A model generated the notes under the pieces. That model had not been told where the DNA came from and ran no database searches. It was given only the letters and a program-made list of their open reading frames with translations. Source: Pseudomonas citronellolis (GTDB taxonomy: Bacteria; Pseudomonadota; Gammaproteobacteria; Pseudomonadales; Pseudomonadaceae). From it: a DNA stretch of 64,000 nucleotides. The stretch is taken from the NCBI RefSeq assembly GCF_900112375.1, contig NZ_FOLS01000001.1, positions 62,001 to 126,000 on the forward strand, in the 5' to 3' direction. Shown piece by piece: positions 37,411 to 48,117 of the stretch (its first letter is position 1; each line of letters opens with the position of its first letter). The position numbers and the translations under genes were made by a program.

Positions 37411-38427
37411 TTAGATCATCTCCTCGCCACCCTTGCCGCCGAGAACGATCTCCCCGGAGTCGGCCATGCGCCGGGCGATGGTGAGGATTTCCTTCTGCGC
37501 GCCCTCCACTTCGCTGACGCGCACCGGGCCGCGGGCCTCCAGGTCGTCGCGCAGCAGTTCGGCGGCGCGCTTGGACATGTTGCGGAAGATCTTCTCGCGG
37601 ATGCCCTCGTCCGAGCCCTTGAGAGCCAGCACCAGCACGTCCGAGGACACTTCGCGCAGCAGCGCCTGGATGCCGCGGTCGTCGACGTCGGCGAGGTTGT
37701 CGAAGACGAACATGAGGTCCTCGATCTGCCCGGAGAGGTCTTCGTCGACATCGCGGATGGCGTCCATCAGGGCGCCCTCCACCGAGCTGTCGAGGTAGTT
37801 CATGATGTCCGCCGCGCGCTTCACCCCGCCCATGGTGGTGCGGGTGGCGTTGGCGTTGCCGGCGAACTGCTTCTCGAGGATCAGGTTGAGTTCCTTCAGC
37901 GCCGAGGGCTGCACGGTGTTCAGCGAGGACACGCGCAGGACGATGTCCAGGCGCACCTTGTGGTCGAAGTGGCTGAGCACTTCGGCGGCCTGGTCCGGGT
38001 CCAGGTAGGCGACGACGATGGCCTGGATCTGCGGGTGCTCGTAGCGGATGACGTCGGCCACGGCGCGCGGCTCCATCCACTTCAGGCTGTCCAGGCCGCT
38101 GGTGTTGCCGCCCAGCAGGATGCGGTCGATGAGGTTGTTGGCCTTGTCCTCGCCCAGGGCCTGGGTGAGCATCTTGCGGATGTAGCCGTCGGCGCCGACG
38201 CCCAGGCTGGTCTGGTCGCCGACCACCTCGACGAACTCGCTCATCACCTGCTCGACCTGCTCGCGATGCACGTTGCGCATCTGCGCCATGGCCACGCCGA
38301 CCCTCTGCACTTCCTTCGGGCCCATGTGCCGCAGCACCTGGGCCGCGTCGGTCTCGCCGAGGGACAGCAGGAGAATGGCGGCCTTGTCGACCTTGGTCAG
38401 TTTGGCGTTCAACCGGGTCTCGCTCAT
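37411..38427 (-). CDS. fliG: Flagellar motor switch protein FliG
   Basis: A 338-residue C-ring protein. The N-terminal domain (KVDKAAILLLSLGETDAAQV) binds FliF, the middle domain has EHPQAIVV-like EHPQIQAIVVAYLDPDQAAE, and the C-terminal domain holds the charged torque helix (LVLALKGSDEGIREKIFRNM, SKRAAELLRDDLEARGPVRV). Adjacent to fliF (6 bases) and fliH (no gap). Confidence 0.96.
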   Translation of the reverse strand: MSETRLNAKLTKVDKAAILLLSLGETDAAQVLRHMGPKEVQRVGVAMAQMRNVHREQVEQVMSEFVEVVGDQTSLGVGADGYIRKMLTQALGEDKANNLIDRILLGGNTSGLDSLKWMEPRAVADVIRYEHPQIQAIVVAYLDPDQAAEVLSHFDHKVRLDIVLRVSSLNTVQPSALKELNLILEKQFAGNANATRTTMGGVKRAADIMNYLDSSVEGALMDAIRDVDEDLSGQIEDLMFVFDNLADVDDRGIQALLREVSSDVLVLALKGSDEGIREKIFRNMSKRAAELLRDDLEARGPVRVSEVEGAQKEILTIARRMADSGEIVLGGKGGEEMI

Positions 38428-38433
38428 ACCGCA

Positions 38434-40224
38434 TCACTCATCGGAGTTGATCCAATCCTTCACTACCTGGGCCACGCGGCCCGGGTCCTGAGCCACCAGG
38501 CTCTTGATCGCGTTCAGCTGCGCATCGTACCCCTCGCTGGGGCTGGGCAACAGGATGCTCGGCGGGCCGCCCAGGCTGACGCGGTCCTCGGCCAGCTCGC
38601 CTTCCAGGCCGCCCATCTCGCCCAGGGCCATGTCGCCGCCGGCGCCGGCCACCAGGGCCTTGTTCTTGTTGCCGGCGAGGTTGTTCAGCACCGGGCGCAG
38701 CACGCCGAACACCAGCACCAGAATGAAGACGATGCCCAGCACCTGCTTGACGATGTCCCAGAACCACGGCTGCGAGTAGAACGGCGGCGAGGCGATCTCC
38801 AGGTTCTGCTCCGGGGCGAAGGGCGCGTTGATCACGCTGACGCTGTCGCCGCGGCTGGCGTCGTAGCCCACCGCGTCCTGCACCAGGCGGGTGAAGCGCG
38901 CCAGTTCGTCGGCGCTCCAGGGCTTGTGGCTGACTTCGCCGGTCTTGGGGTCGGCGACCATGTGGTCGTCCAGCACCACCGCGACGGAAAGCCGGCGCAG
39001 GCGGCCCTGTTGCTGCTTGGTGTAGCTGATGGAGCGGTCCAGCTCGTAGTTGCGGGTGTTCTGCTCGCGCTTGTCGGTGGGGTACGGCGCCAGCACCGGA
39101 CGGCCGGTCTTCGGGTCGATGATGGTCTGGCCGTTGGCGTCCTTCAGCGGCTGGCCCGGGGCGACGAAATCGCCGCCGGCGCTCTTGCCGGTCTGCTGCG
39201 GCGCGCTGGCCGGGCCCGGCGGCTGGTTCGACAGCGCACCCGGCACGCCCTGCGGGCCGTTGCTGTTCTGGCGTTCTTCGTTGTTCACCTGCTCGCTGCG
39301 CAGGGCCGGCTGGTCCGGGTTGTAGGACTCGGCGGTGGATTCCACGGCGCTGAAGTCGACGTCGGCGGACACCTCGGCCTTGTAGCGGCCGTCGCCCAGC
39401 ACCGGCTGCAGGATGCTGTGCACGCGCTGGGTGAACATGCTTTCCATGCGCCGGGAATAGTCGAACTGCTTGCCGGCCATGGTCAGCTCGGACAGCTCCT
39501 GCTGGTCGGAGAGCAGGTTGCCCTTCTGGTCGACCACGGTGACCTGGGACTTGTCCAGTTCCGGCACGCTGGTGGCCACCAGGTTGACGATCGCCAGCAC
39601 CTGGCTGGGCTCCAGGCTGCGCCCCGGGTACAGCTCGACCAGCACCGAGGCGGTGGGCTTGCGCTCGTCGCGGACGAACACCGAGCTCTTCGGGATGGCC
39701 AGGTGCACGCGGGCGGCCTTGACGTTGTTCAGGCTGGAGATGGTGCGCGCCAGTTCGCCTTCCAGGCCGCGACGGTAATTGGTCGCCTCCATGAACTGGC
39801 TGGTGCCCAGGGCCTGTTCCTTGTCGAGGATCTCGAAGCCGACGTTGCTGTCGGTGGGCGTCAGGCCGGCGCCGGCCACCTTGATGCGGGCGCGGCCGAG
39901 GTCGTCGGCCTTGACCAGCAGGGCGCCGGAGTTGGGGTCGACCTTGTAGTTGATGTCGGCGGCGTTCAGCGTCTCGACCACCTTGTTGGCGTCGACGCCG
40001 TTGAGGCTGCCGTACAGCGGCTTGTAGTCCGGCTGCTGGGACCACAGCACCATGCCGAAGCCGATGGCGATGCTCGCCGCCAACCCGACCAGCAGGCCGA
40101 CCTGGCGCAGCACCGGCATCTCGGCGAGGCTTTCGAGGAACTGCAGGCCCATCAGCGGCTTCTTCAGCATTTCGGCTGCGCCGGCTTTGGCGGGGACCTG
40201 GTTGTCTATAGTGGCTTCGGCCAT
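38434..40224 (-). CDS. fliF: Flagellar MS-ring protein FliF
   Basis: A 596-residue inner membrane ring protein. It has two membrane segments, near residues 38-58 (VGLLVGLAASIAIGFGMVLW) and near 455-475 (IVKQVLGIVFILVLVFGVLR), flanking the periplasmic YscJ/FliF domain (ALLVKADDLGRARIKVAGAG). The C-terminal tail that binds FliG ends VAQVVKDWINSDE. Length is normal. Confidence 0.96.
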   Translation of the reverse strand: MAEATIDNQVPAKAGAAEMLKKPLMGLQFLESLAEMPVLRQVGLLVGLAASIAIGFGMVLWSQQPDYKPLYGSLNGVDANKVVETLNAADINYKVDPNSGALLVKADDLGRARIKVAGAGLTPTDSNVGFEILDKEQALGTSQFMEATNYRRGLEGELARTISSLNNVKAARVHLAIPKSSVFVRDERKPTASVLVELYPGRSLEPSQVLAIVNLVATSVPELDKSQVTVVDQKGNLLSDQQELSELTMAGKQFDYSRRMESMFTQRVHSILQPVLGDGRYKAEVSADVDFSAVESTAESYNPDQPALRSEQVNNEERQNSNGPQGVPGALSNQPPGPASAPQQTGKSAGGDFVAPGQPLKDANGQTIIDPKTGRPVLAPYPTDKREQNTRNYELDRSISYTKQQQGRLRRLSVAVVLDDHMVADPKTGEVSHKPWSADELARFTRLVQDAVGYDASRGDSVSVINAPFAPEQNLEIASPPFYSQPWFWDIVKQVLGIVFILVLVFGVLRPVLNNLAGNKNKALVAGAGGDMALGEMGGLEGELAEDRVSLGGPPSILLPSPSEGYDAQLNAIKSLVAQDPGRVAQVVKDWINSDE

Positions 40225-40247
40225 GAACTATCTACCTACCCCGTGGC

Positions 40248-40583
40248 TCAGATGGGCATCTGCATGATGTCCTGGTAGGCCTGGACCAGTTTGTTGCGCA
40301 CCTGGGTCATGGCCTGGAAGGACACGCTGGCCTTCTGCGAAGCGATCATCACGTCGGTCAGGTCGACGTTGCTCTGGCCCACCTCGAAGGCATTGGCCAG
40401 CGCGCTGGCGGCCTGCTGGGTGGAGTTCACCTTGTTCACCGCCTGGCCGAGCATGTCCGAGAAGCTCGGCGCGCCCTCCACGGCAGCCGGCGCCGAGGCG
40501 GCCGGCTTGGCCTTGGCCATGGCGTCCATCTGCATGGAGCGCATTTCCAGCAGCAGGCGGTTGAACTCGATACCCTGACTCAT
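40248..40583 (-). CDS. fliE: Flagellar hook-basal body protein FliE
   Basis: A 111-residue protein joining the MS ring to the rod. Typical features are [40 protein letters not shown] and [14 protein letters not shown]. It is first in the fliE-J operon, 23 bases before fliF, and follows a strong RpoN promoter. Confidence 0.95.
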   Translation of the reverse strand: MSQGIEFNRLLLEMRSMQMDAMAKAKPAASAPAAVEGAPSFSDMLGQAVNKVNSTQQAASALANAFEVGQSNVDLTDVMIASQKASVSFQAMTQVRNKLVQAYQDIMQMPI

Positions 40584-40607
40584 TGGCTTTCCCTCTGACT
40601 ACGGGCC

Positions 40608-40621
40608 GCGGCTTTTTTGAC
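40608..40621 (-). promoter_or_regulatory. Candidate FleQ box in the fliE leader
   Basis: On the minus strand GTCAAAAAAGCCGC matches 9 of 14 positions of the FleQ consensus GTCAATAAATTGAC, the left half-site fully. Its start lies 27 bases from the -12 GC of the fliE promoter, the same geometry as at fliD and at the glycosylation operon. Confidence 0.5.
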
Positions 40622-40647
40622 GCCGCGGCGCTTTGGCATAGGGGATT

Positions 40648-40662
40648 GCAACAAGGGTGCCA
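40648..40662 (-). promoter_or_regulatory. RpoN (sigma-54) promoter of the fliE operon
   Basis: TGGCAC-CCTTG-TTGC on the minus strand is an exact -24/-12 consensus (GG-N10-GC). The predicted transcript start is about 53 bases upstream of the fliE ATG. fliE operons in P. aeruginosa are RpoN-dependent. Confidence 0.88.
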
Positions 40663-40705
40663 GGTTTCAGGGGGGACTTGTAGGATGTGGCTATTGGGGT
40701 AAAGA

Positions 40706-40880
40706 GCCCCCTCACCCCAGCCCTCTCCCGGAGGGAGAGGGAGCCCTCCTCTGCCGTGCGAATCAAGGCATGCAGCCTGGCATATCGGCGTCAGCCACAC
40801 CTATGCGCCAGGAGAAAACCATCGCCTATCGCCGCGCCGAACGGCCCCCTCTCCCTCTGGGAGAGGGCTGGGGTGAGGGT
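40706..40880. repeat. Pair of CCCTCTCC inverted repeats beside the second DUF559 gene
   Basis: Units lie at 40706-40746 and 40844-40880. The second shares GCCGAACGGCCCCCTCTCCC with the unit at the 3' end of the first DUF559 gene (10036-10055 region) and abuts the DUF559 stop within 4 bases. Confidence 0.85.
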
Positions 40881-40883
40881 GCT

Positions 40884-41219
40884 TCAACCAGACTCCAACA
40901 CCAACAGAATGGCCTCCAACACCCCCTCCGTCCGCACCAGCACGTCATGGTTCCAGAACCGCAACACCCGCAGCCCCTGGCCCCTCAACCAGGCATCCCG
41001 CTCGACATCCGCGGCACTTCCCAGGTGCTGCCCGCCATCCAACTCCACCACCAACTGCCGCTCATGACAGTAGAAATCCACCACATACGGCCCCAGCGGC
41101 ACCTGACGCCTGAATTTCCAGCCGAGTAGCCGGCGATCCCGCAAACGACTCCACAACAACCGCTCCGCGTCGGTTTGCCGACGCCGCAGTTCCCGGGCGA
41201 ATTCCGTTGGCTTCGACAT
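40884..41219 (-). CDS. DUF559 endonuclease-domain protein, second copy
   Basis: A 111-residue paralogue of 10054-10419. The same features appear in order: RRRQTDAERLLWSRLRDRRL, LGPYVVDFYCHERQLVVELD, GGQHLGSAADVERDAWL and GLRVLRFWNHDVLVRTEGVL. It is inserted between fleR and fliE, which are adjacent in P. aeruginosa. The ATG at 41219 is preferred, with AAGGAAGGGC upstream; the frame extends further with no family match. The role is unknown. Confidence 0.82.
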   Translation of the reverse strand: MSKPTEFARELRRRQTDAERLLWSRLRDRRLLGWKFRRQVPLGPYVVDFYCHERQLVVELDGGQHLGSAADVERDAWLRGQGLRVLRFWNHDVLVRTEGVLEAILLVLESG

Positions 41220-41321
41220 GCCCTGCCCTTCCTTCATGGAAAAGCAGAACCCTGCGCCACCCACTGCCCTCACGACTGCCGGCAAGCGCTGAAACCACCA
41301 CGGGAAACTCCCCTCACCAGA

Positions 41322-41349
41322 CAAAGAAAAGGCCCGCGAACAGCGGGCC
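41322..41349 (-). terminator. Rho-independent terminator of fleSR
   Basis: On the minus strand GGCCCGCTGTTCGCGGGCC is followed by TTTTCTTTG. It lies 24 bases past the fleR stop and separates fleSR from the DUF559 gene. Confidence 0.88.
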
Positions 41350-41372
41350 CGAACAGGGGAAATCGGCGCCAC

Positions 41373-42788
41373 TCAACTGGCGTACAAGTAGGCCTCCACA
41401 TCCATCCCCGCATCACGCATCTGCGCCAGCTTGTAGCGCAGGGTACGCGGGCTGATGCCCAGGCGTTCGGCGGCTTCCTTGCGGCGGCCACGTTCGCTGC
41501 GCAGGGTGTCGATGATCATCTGGAACTCGCGGCGGCGCAGGTCTTCGCCGAGGCCGCCGGCGTTGTCCGCGGGCGCCGACGGAATTCCGGCGCTGGCGGC
41601 GGCCGCCACCGGGGCGGGCTGCACCAGGGGGATCACGGGCGCTACGGGCGCCATGCCGATGGGGGCGTTCAGGCACAGGTCCAGGGCGCGGACCTGGCCG
41701 CCCTGCTGCAGGATCAGCGCGCGCTGGATGGCGTTGTCCAGCTCGCGCACGTTGCCCGGCCAGGGGTGCGTCAGCAGGGCGTCGCGAGCATCGGCGGCCA
41801 GGCTCACCGCGCCCAGGTTCATCTTCTTCACGTACTTGGCCAACAGGCGCTCGGCCAGCGGCAGGATGTCCGCCGGGCGCTCGCGCAGGGCGCGCCAGGC
41901 CAGGGGGAAGACCGACAGGCGATAGTACAGGTCCTCGCGGAAGCGCCCCGCCGCCACCTCGCCGAGCAGGTCGCGGTTGGTGGTGGCCAGCACGCGGATG
42001 TCCAGTTCGATCGGCTTGCGCGCGCCCACGCGCTCCACCTCGCGTTCCTGCAGCACGCGCAGCAGCTTGGCCTGCAGCGCCAGGGGCATCTCGGAAATCT
42101 CGTCGAGGAGGATGGTGCCGCCGTCGGCCAGCTCGAACTTGCCCGGCTGCGCGGCGATGGCGCCGGTGAAGGCGCCCTTCTCATGGCCGAACAGGGTGGC
42201 CTCGAGCATGTTGTCGGGGATGGCCGCGCAGTTGATGGCGATGAAGGGTTTGTTGGCGCGCGGCGACTGCTGGTGGATGTAGCGCGCCAGCACTTCCTTG
42301 CCGGTGCCGGACTCGCCAGAGATCAGCACGGTGGAATCGCTGCGCGCCACCCGCGCGGCCAGCTCCAGCAACTGGCGGCTGGCCGGTTCCACGGCCACCG
42401 GCCCCTCGCCTTCGGCGACGGGCGCCTGGCCCAGGGCGTGGCGGGCCACCAGTTCCAGCAGCACCTTGGGCTCGAAGGGTTTCACCAGGTAGTCGGCGGC
42501 GCCCTGGCGCATGGCGTCGACGGCGCGCTCGACGGCGCCGAAAGCGGTCATCAGCAGCACCGGCAGTTGCGGGTAGCGGGCACGGATCAGGCCGAGCAAC
42601 TGATGGCCGTCCATGCCGGGCATGTTGACGTCGCTGACCACCAGGCCGAAGGCCTCGCGCTGCAGGGCGACCAGGGCCGCCTCGGCGCTGTCCACGGCGG
42701 TGAACTCGCAGCCGCCGATCAGCAGGGTATCGGAGAGGGCTTCGCGCAGGGCGCGGTCGTCTTCGACGAGCAGGATTCTGGCGGGCAT
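41373..42788 (-). CDS. fleR: Flagellar sigma-54 response regulator FleR
   Basis: A 471-residue NtrC-type activator of class III flagellar genes. The receiver has LLVEDD, the phosphorylatable Asp in [11 protein letters not shown] and VKPFEP. The AAA+ domain has Walker A GESGTGKE, the sigma-54 contact motif GAFTGA and Walker [14 protein letters not shown]. The C-terminal Fis-type helix-turn-helix is [20 protein letters not shown]. The ATG at 42788 has AAGGAA 9 bases upstream and follows the fleS stop by 4 bases. Confidence 0.95.
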   Translation of the reverse strand: MPARILLVEDDRALREALSDTLLIGGCEFTAVDSAEAALVALQREAFGLVVSDVNMPGMDGHQLLGLIRARYPQLPVLLMTAFGAVERAVDAMRQGAADYLVKPFEPKVLLELVARHALGQAPVAEGEGPVAVEPASRQLLELAARVARSDSTVLISGESGTGKEVLARYIHQQSPRANKPFIAINCAAIPDNMLEATLFGHEKGAFTGAIAAQPGKFELADGGTILLDEISEMPLALQAKLLRVLQEREVERVGARKPIELDIRVLATTNRDLLGEVAAGRFREDLYYRLSVFPLAWRALRERPADILPLAERLLAKYVKKMNLGAVSLAADARDALLTHPWPGNVRELDNAIQRALILQQGGQVRALDLCLNAPIGMAPVAPVIPLVQPAPVAAAASAGIPSAPADNAGGLGEDLRRREFQMIIDTLRSERGRRKEAAERLGISPRTLRYKLAQMRDAGMDVEAYLYAS

Positions 42789-42792
42789 GGGG

Positions 42793-44001
42793 TTATTCCT
42801 TGTGTTCACGGACGGGGGCCGCGATCAGCGGCAGGACCAGGCTGGCGCAGGTGCCACGGCCCGATCGCGATTGCAGGCGCAGTTCGCCGTGGTGCGCCTT
42901 GGCCACCGCCTTGACCACCGCAAGGCCGAGGCCGGTGCCGGTGGTCTTGGTGGTGAAGAAGGGCTCGCCCAGGCGCGCCAGGGTGGCGGCGTCCATGCCC
43001 GGGCCGCTGTCGCTGATGGCCAGACGCAGGCTGTCGCCACGAGCGTAGAGATGGACTTTCAGGCGCACGTCCTGGCCGCCGGCCTGGATGGCGTTGTGCA
43101 GCAGGTTGAGGACGCTGCCGACCAGGGTGTCGCGGTTGCACAGCAGCTCGCCGCCGCGCACGTCGCATTGCCAGCGCAGTTGCAGGCCGGCGACATGGGC
43201 CTCGGCGGCGGCGCGCAGGCCGGCGAACAGCTCCGCCGGGCTCAGGCGATCCGGCAGCGGCAGGTCGCCGCGGGCGAACACCAGCATGTCGCGCACCTGG
43301 TTCTCCAGCTCCTGCAGGCGCTCCTTGAGGCGCCCGGCGAAGCGCTGCTGCTGCTCCAGCGGCAGCGCCTGCTCGCTCAGGTGGCCGGCATAGAGCATGG
43401 CCGCGGACAGCGGCGTGCGAATCTGGTGGGCCAGGGACGCGACCATCCGGCCCAGGGCCGACAGGCGCTCGTGGCGGGCCAGTTGGTCCTGCAGGCGGCG
43501 GGTCTCGGTGAGGTCGTTGAGCAATACCAGTTGCCCCGGCTCGCCGTTCAGCGAGCGGGTGGCGATGGACAGGCGGCGCCCGTCGCGCAGGGAAATCTCG
43601 TGGCCGTCATCCTTGCGCGGCGCGAAGCAGCGGGCGATGACCTGGCGCCACAGCATGCCCACCAGGGGCTGGCCGAGCAGGCCGCGCGCCGCCGGGTTGG
43701 CCTCGCGCACCACGCCCTGGCCGTCGATGACGATGACGCCGCCGGGCAGCAGGTCCAGCAGGCTCTGCAGGCGGTTGGCCAGGCGTTCCTTCTCCGCCAG
43801 CTCCTGCATGCGCTGGGCGCTGACCAGGGCCAGCTGTCCCTTCAGTTCGCTGACCCGCGCCTCCAGCATGCTGTACGACTGGTTCAGCTGGGTGGACATC
43901 TGGTTGAACAGGGCGAAGGCCTGGTCCAGGCCGGCGCGGCCGTTCTCCTCCGGCGCATCGCTGGAGGTCGGCTGGGACTGCTGGGGTACGGCTGGCATCA
44001 T
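42793..44001 (-). CDS. fleS: Flagellar sensor histidine kinase FleS
   Basis: A 402-residue soluble kinase partner of FleR. A coiled segment is followed by a PAS domain at about 70-150 (SLLDLLPGGVIVIDGQGVVR), the box RMVASLAHQIRTPLSAAMLY, the N box VLNLLHNAIQAGGQDV and glycine boxes SDSGPGMD and GTGLGLAVVKAV. No membrane segment is seen, as in other FleS proteins. It is transcribed with fleR. Confidence 0.95.
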   Translation of the reverse strand: MMPAVPQQSQPTSSDAPEENGRAGLDQAFALFNQMSTQLNQSYSMLEARVSELKGQLALVSAQRMQELAEKERLANRLQSLLDLLPGGVIVIDGQGVVREANPAARGLLGQPLVGMLWRQVIARCFAPRKDDGHEISLRDGRRLSIATRSLNGEPGQLVLLNDLTETRRLQDQLARHERLSALGRMVASLAHQIRTPLSAAMLYAGHLSEQALPLEQQQRFAGRLKERLQELENQVRDMLVFARGDLPLPDRLSPAELFAGLRAAAEAHVAGLQLRWQCDVRGGELLCNRDTLVGSVLNLLHNAIQAGGQDVRLKVHLYARGDSLRLAISDSGPGMDAATLARLGEPFFTTKTTGTGLGLAVVKAVAKAHHGELRLQSRSGRGTCASLVLPLIAAPVREHKE

Positions 44002-44052
44002 GCTGTCTCTCTTCCATCCGACGTCGTGAAAGCGTCGGCTGGCAGAGTCTTA

Positions 44053-44066
44053 GCAATCTGCGTGCC
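44053..44066 (-). promoter_or_regulatory. RpoN (sigma-54) promoter of fleSR
   Basis: GGCACGCAGATTGC on the minus strand is GG-N10-GC, in context TAGGCACGCAGATTGCTAAG. The predicted transcript start is about 40 bases upstream of fleS. fleSR in P. aeruginosa needs RpoN and FleQ. Confidence 0.75.
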
Positions 44067-44120
44067 TAAAAATTAGTCCTTTATTTTCAGGCACTTATTG
44101 GAAGGCAGTGGCAAGCGGCG

Positions 44121-45596
<1,476 letters not shown>

Positions 45597-45818
45597 CTTG
45601 CTCTTGTCTTCCGAAGGCATGTGGGCCGGCGAACGGCAACGGGAAAGAGGCGGAAACAATCCGCCATCATTTAGCCACCAAGTAAAGTCAAAAATGTGGC
45701 AGGAGTCAAATTTATGGCGTGATTTATTCGTTGTTTCCGACGGAAGAACTTACCTGCTGGCACGAACGGCGGCAACGGCGAAAACGGGGGGCCGCGCCGA
45801 ACGGGCGACCCGCGGGGC

Positions 45819-46115
45819 TCAGCCGAAAAGCTGATAGACCTTGGCGCCTTTGTGCGACCGATTGACGCGGATGATTTCCTCGGCCACGCCCTGACGCTGA
45901 CGGGTGACTTCCTGGACCAGTTCACGGTACAGCACGAGCAGGCCTTCGAGGCTGCGCTTGAGGTCGCTGTCGTCGTCCAGCGGCTCGTGCATGGCGGCAT
46001 CCACGTGCTGGCGGCACTCCAGGTCCAGCCGGGCGATGGCTTCCCAGTCCTGCTCCGCCAGGGCGGTGCCCAGGGCGCTGCGGGTTTGTTCGATACGCTC
46101 GACGGCGAGGGTCAT
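45819..46115 (-). CDS. fliT: Flagellar assembly protein FliT-like
   Basis: A 98-residue helical protein opening MTLAVERIEQTRSALGTALA and ending RVNRSHKGAKVYQLFG. It corresponds in place to PA1096/FleP-type genes after fliS. FliT proteins are chaperones for FliD. The assignment rests on position, size and helical character; sequence identity across the family is low. The ATG at 46115 is chosen over 46163 because the family domain begins there. Confidence 0.8.
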   Translation of the reverse strand: MTLAVERIEQTRSALGTALAEQDWEAIARLDLECRQHVDAAMHEPLDDDSDLKRSLEGLLVLYRELVQEVTRQRQGVAEEIIRVNRSHKGAKVYQLFG

Positions 46116-46141
46116 GCTTCGTGTCTCCTGGAGGGACGGTA

Positions 46142-46522
46142 TTACTGCGGGATACCGTCCCAACCTTCCTTGATGCTGCGAAGCAGGTTGGCCACTTCGT
46201 CGAGCATATGTTCGTCGTTCTGCCGGTTGGCCTCAAGCAGGCGGCGCCCCATGTAGATGTACAGGGCGTTCAGGCGCTCGGCATAGTCGCCGCCGGCTTC
46301 CAGGTTCAGGCCGTCGCGCAGGCCACCGACGATGGCCACGGCCTTGCCGATCAGCTGGCCCTTCTCCGCCATCTGGCCGCGCTGCATGGCGCCGCGGGCC
46401 TGGGCGATGCGGCTCAATCCGCCTTCCATCAGCATCTGGATCAGGCGGTGCGGACTCGCCTCGTGGAGCTGTGCCTGGACACCCACGTTCTGATATTGGC
46501 GAAGCGCTGCCATCGCATTCAT
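46142..46522 (-). CDS. fliS: Flagellin export chaperone FliS
   Basis: A 126-residue chaperone that binds the flagellin C-terminus. It shows the P. aeruginosa-type start MNAMAALRQYQNVGVQAQLH, then EASPHRLIQMLMEGGLSRIA, AEKGQLIGKAVAIVGGLRDG and LLRSIKEGWDGIP. AGGGGA precedes the ATG at 46522. Confidence 0.94.
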   Translation of the reverse strand: MNAMAALRQYQNVGVQAQLHEASPHRLIQMLMEGGLSRIAQARGAMQRGQMAEKGQLIGKAVAIVGGLRDGLNLEAGGDYAERLNALYIYMGRRLLEANRQNDEHMLDEVANLLRSIKEGWDGIPQ

Positions 46523-46646
46523 TTCGAGATCCCCTGGTGTGGAAGGTTTCATATCCGATGTCCAGGGTATCGGCGCGGCGGCGCCAGACTTTAATCGCGA
46601 ATTGCGTCTGCGCCGGGCGCTGCCGGTCGGCTAGACGCCGCCGGCA

Positions 46647-48041
46647 TCAGTCGTCGGAGCTCTTGTTCAGCGCGTTCAGCGTGGTCATCACGCTGTTGCT
46701 GGTGGCATTGAGCTGGGCGACCAGGCTGTCCATGGCGTTGTACTTGGCGTACAGGATGTCGGTCAGCTTGGTGGTGCGGTCGTCGAGATCGGTCTGCTGC
46801 TTTTTCAGGCTGGCGATGGTGGAGTTGATCGAATCGGTCTGCTGGTCGAGCAGCCCGTCGGTCTTGGCGTAGGTGTCGACGGCGTTGTACATGCGCTTGA
46901 GGAAGCCGTCGCTGCCGGTGAAGAAGCTCTGGATGCTGCTCGAGTAAGTCGCCAGGCCTTTTTTCAGCTGGGTGCTGTCGACGCTCAGGGTGCCATCTTT
47001 CTGGCTGGTGATGCCCAACTGCGACAGTACCTTCAGCGAACCGCTGCTGCTGGAGAGGTTGACGAACTCGTTACGCAGGCTGTTGAGCAGGCTGCGGGTC
47101 ATGGCATCGCTGGCCAACGGCCCGACGCTATTGCTGGTGGTGCCGTCCTCGTTGGTGGTAGTGGTGATGTCGGTCAGGCTGGACACAGCCTTGATGAGGG
47201 TGTTGTACGCATCGACGAACTGCTGGATGTTGGCGGTCAGGTCGTCGGTGTTGGTCGCTACCGTCACTGTGGAGCTGCCAGTGCTCACCAGGTCGAAGGT
47301 CACACCGCTGACGGCCTTGTCCAGGGTATTGCTGGAACTGGTCATCGACAGACCGTCGAGCTTGAATTCGGCATCGCCGGCCTGCACCAGGTAGCCACCG
47401 GTGGAACTGCTGTAGGCGGCGCTGCCATCGATGGCCAGCTTGCCCAGGGTGCTGTCACCCGAGGTCTTGACGCTGATGTCGGTGCCGGCGCCGGTGGTGG
47501 TGGAGCTGAGCACCAGGCGCGAACCGCTGGAGTCGGTGACGACGTTGGCCGAGATGCCGCTGGTTTCGCTGAGCTTGTTGATGTTGTCGCGGATGGTCGA
47601 CAGCGAATCGCCGGCGGACACTGTCACGAAGTAGCTCTTGCCGCCCTGGCTGAGGGTCAGGCGGCCGGCGCCGTACTTGTCGGAAGTGCCGACATACTGG
47701 CTGGCCACCTTGGAGGAAGTCGCCAGTTTTTCGACGTCCAGGGTATAGGTGCCCGGGGTCGCCGAAGAGGTGGTGCTGGCGGTTACCGCGTCCTCGTTGG
47801 AGGAAGTGGCCTTGAGCCCGGAGAAGGAGTCGGCGGTGTTCAGCGTCGCCAGCGCCAGCTGGAAGGTCGACAGGGCGCTCTTGAGCTGGCTGGTCGCCGA
47901 CAGCTGGGTGGTGCTCTTGGTGGTGAGGTTGGTGATCTGCGTCTGCTTGGCGCTGGTCTGTGCCTTCACCAGGGCGCTGACGATATCGTCAATTTTCAGG
48001 CCCGATCCCAGACCTGTCGAAGCGATACTGCCCGTTGCCAT
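46647..48041 (-). CDS. fliD: Flagellar filament cap protein FliD
   Basis: A 464-residue cap protein that helps flagellin polymerise and, in P. aeruginosa, binds mucin. N-terminal SIASTGLGSGLKIDDIVSAL and a C-terminal coiled region (TDSINSTIASLKKQQTDLDD) frame a Ser/Thr-rich centre. The ATG at 48041 has AAGGAGG 6 bases upstream; a TTG at 48047 directly against that site is rejected. Confidence 0.95.
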   Translation of the reverse strand: MATGSIASTGLGSGLKIDDIVSALVKAQTSAKQTQITNLTTKSTTQLSATSQLKSALSTFQLALATLNTADSFSGLKATSSNEDAVTASTTSSATPGTYTLDVEKLATSSKVASQYVGTSDKYGAGRLTLSQGGKSYFVTVSAGDSLSTIRDNINKLSETSGISANVVTDSSGSRLVLSSTTTGAGTDISVKTSGDSTLGKLAIDGSAAYSSSTGGYLVQAGDAEFKLDGLSMTSSSNTLDKAVSGVTFDLVSTGSSTVTVATNTDDLTANIQQFVDAYNTLIKAVSSLTDITTTTNEDGTTSNSVGPLASDAMTRSLLNSLRNEFVNLSSSSGSLKVLSQLGITSQKDGTLSVDSTQLKKGLATYSSSIQSFFTGSDGFLKRMYNAVDTYAKTDGLLDQQTDSINSTIASLKKQQTDLDDRTTKLTDILYAKYNAMDSLVAQLNATSNSVMTTLNALNKSSDD

Positions 48042-48056
48042 TGCCAACCTCCTTCA

Positions 48057-48070
48057 ATCGATTTCTTGAC
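48057..48070 (-). promoter_or_regulatory. Candidate FleQ box in the fliD leader
   Basis: GTCAAGAAATCGAT on the minus strand matches 11 of 14 positions of GTCAATAAATTGAC. It starts 28 bases past the -12 GC of the fliD promoter. Confidence 0.6.
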
Positions 48071-48097
48071 GCATCGGCGTCTGTGCCCGTGCTTTCA

Positions 48098-48112
48098 GCA
48101 AGAAGCAGGCCA
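48098..48112 (-). promoter_or_regulatory. RpoN (sigma-54) promoter of fliD
   Basis: TGGCCTGCTTCTTGC on the minus strand keeps GG-N10-GC. The predicted start is about 45 bases upstream of the fliD ATG, in the flaG-fliD gap. fliD operons in P. aeruginosa are RpoN-dependent. Confidence 0.75.
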
Positions 48113-48117
48113 GGCTG

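Noticed and set aside
36607-40278. 1223-codon open frame on the plus strand
   Set aside because: It is the antisense shadow of fliH, fliG and fliF; it is His/Val/Leu-rich low-complexity sequence with no domain, caused by high GC.
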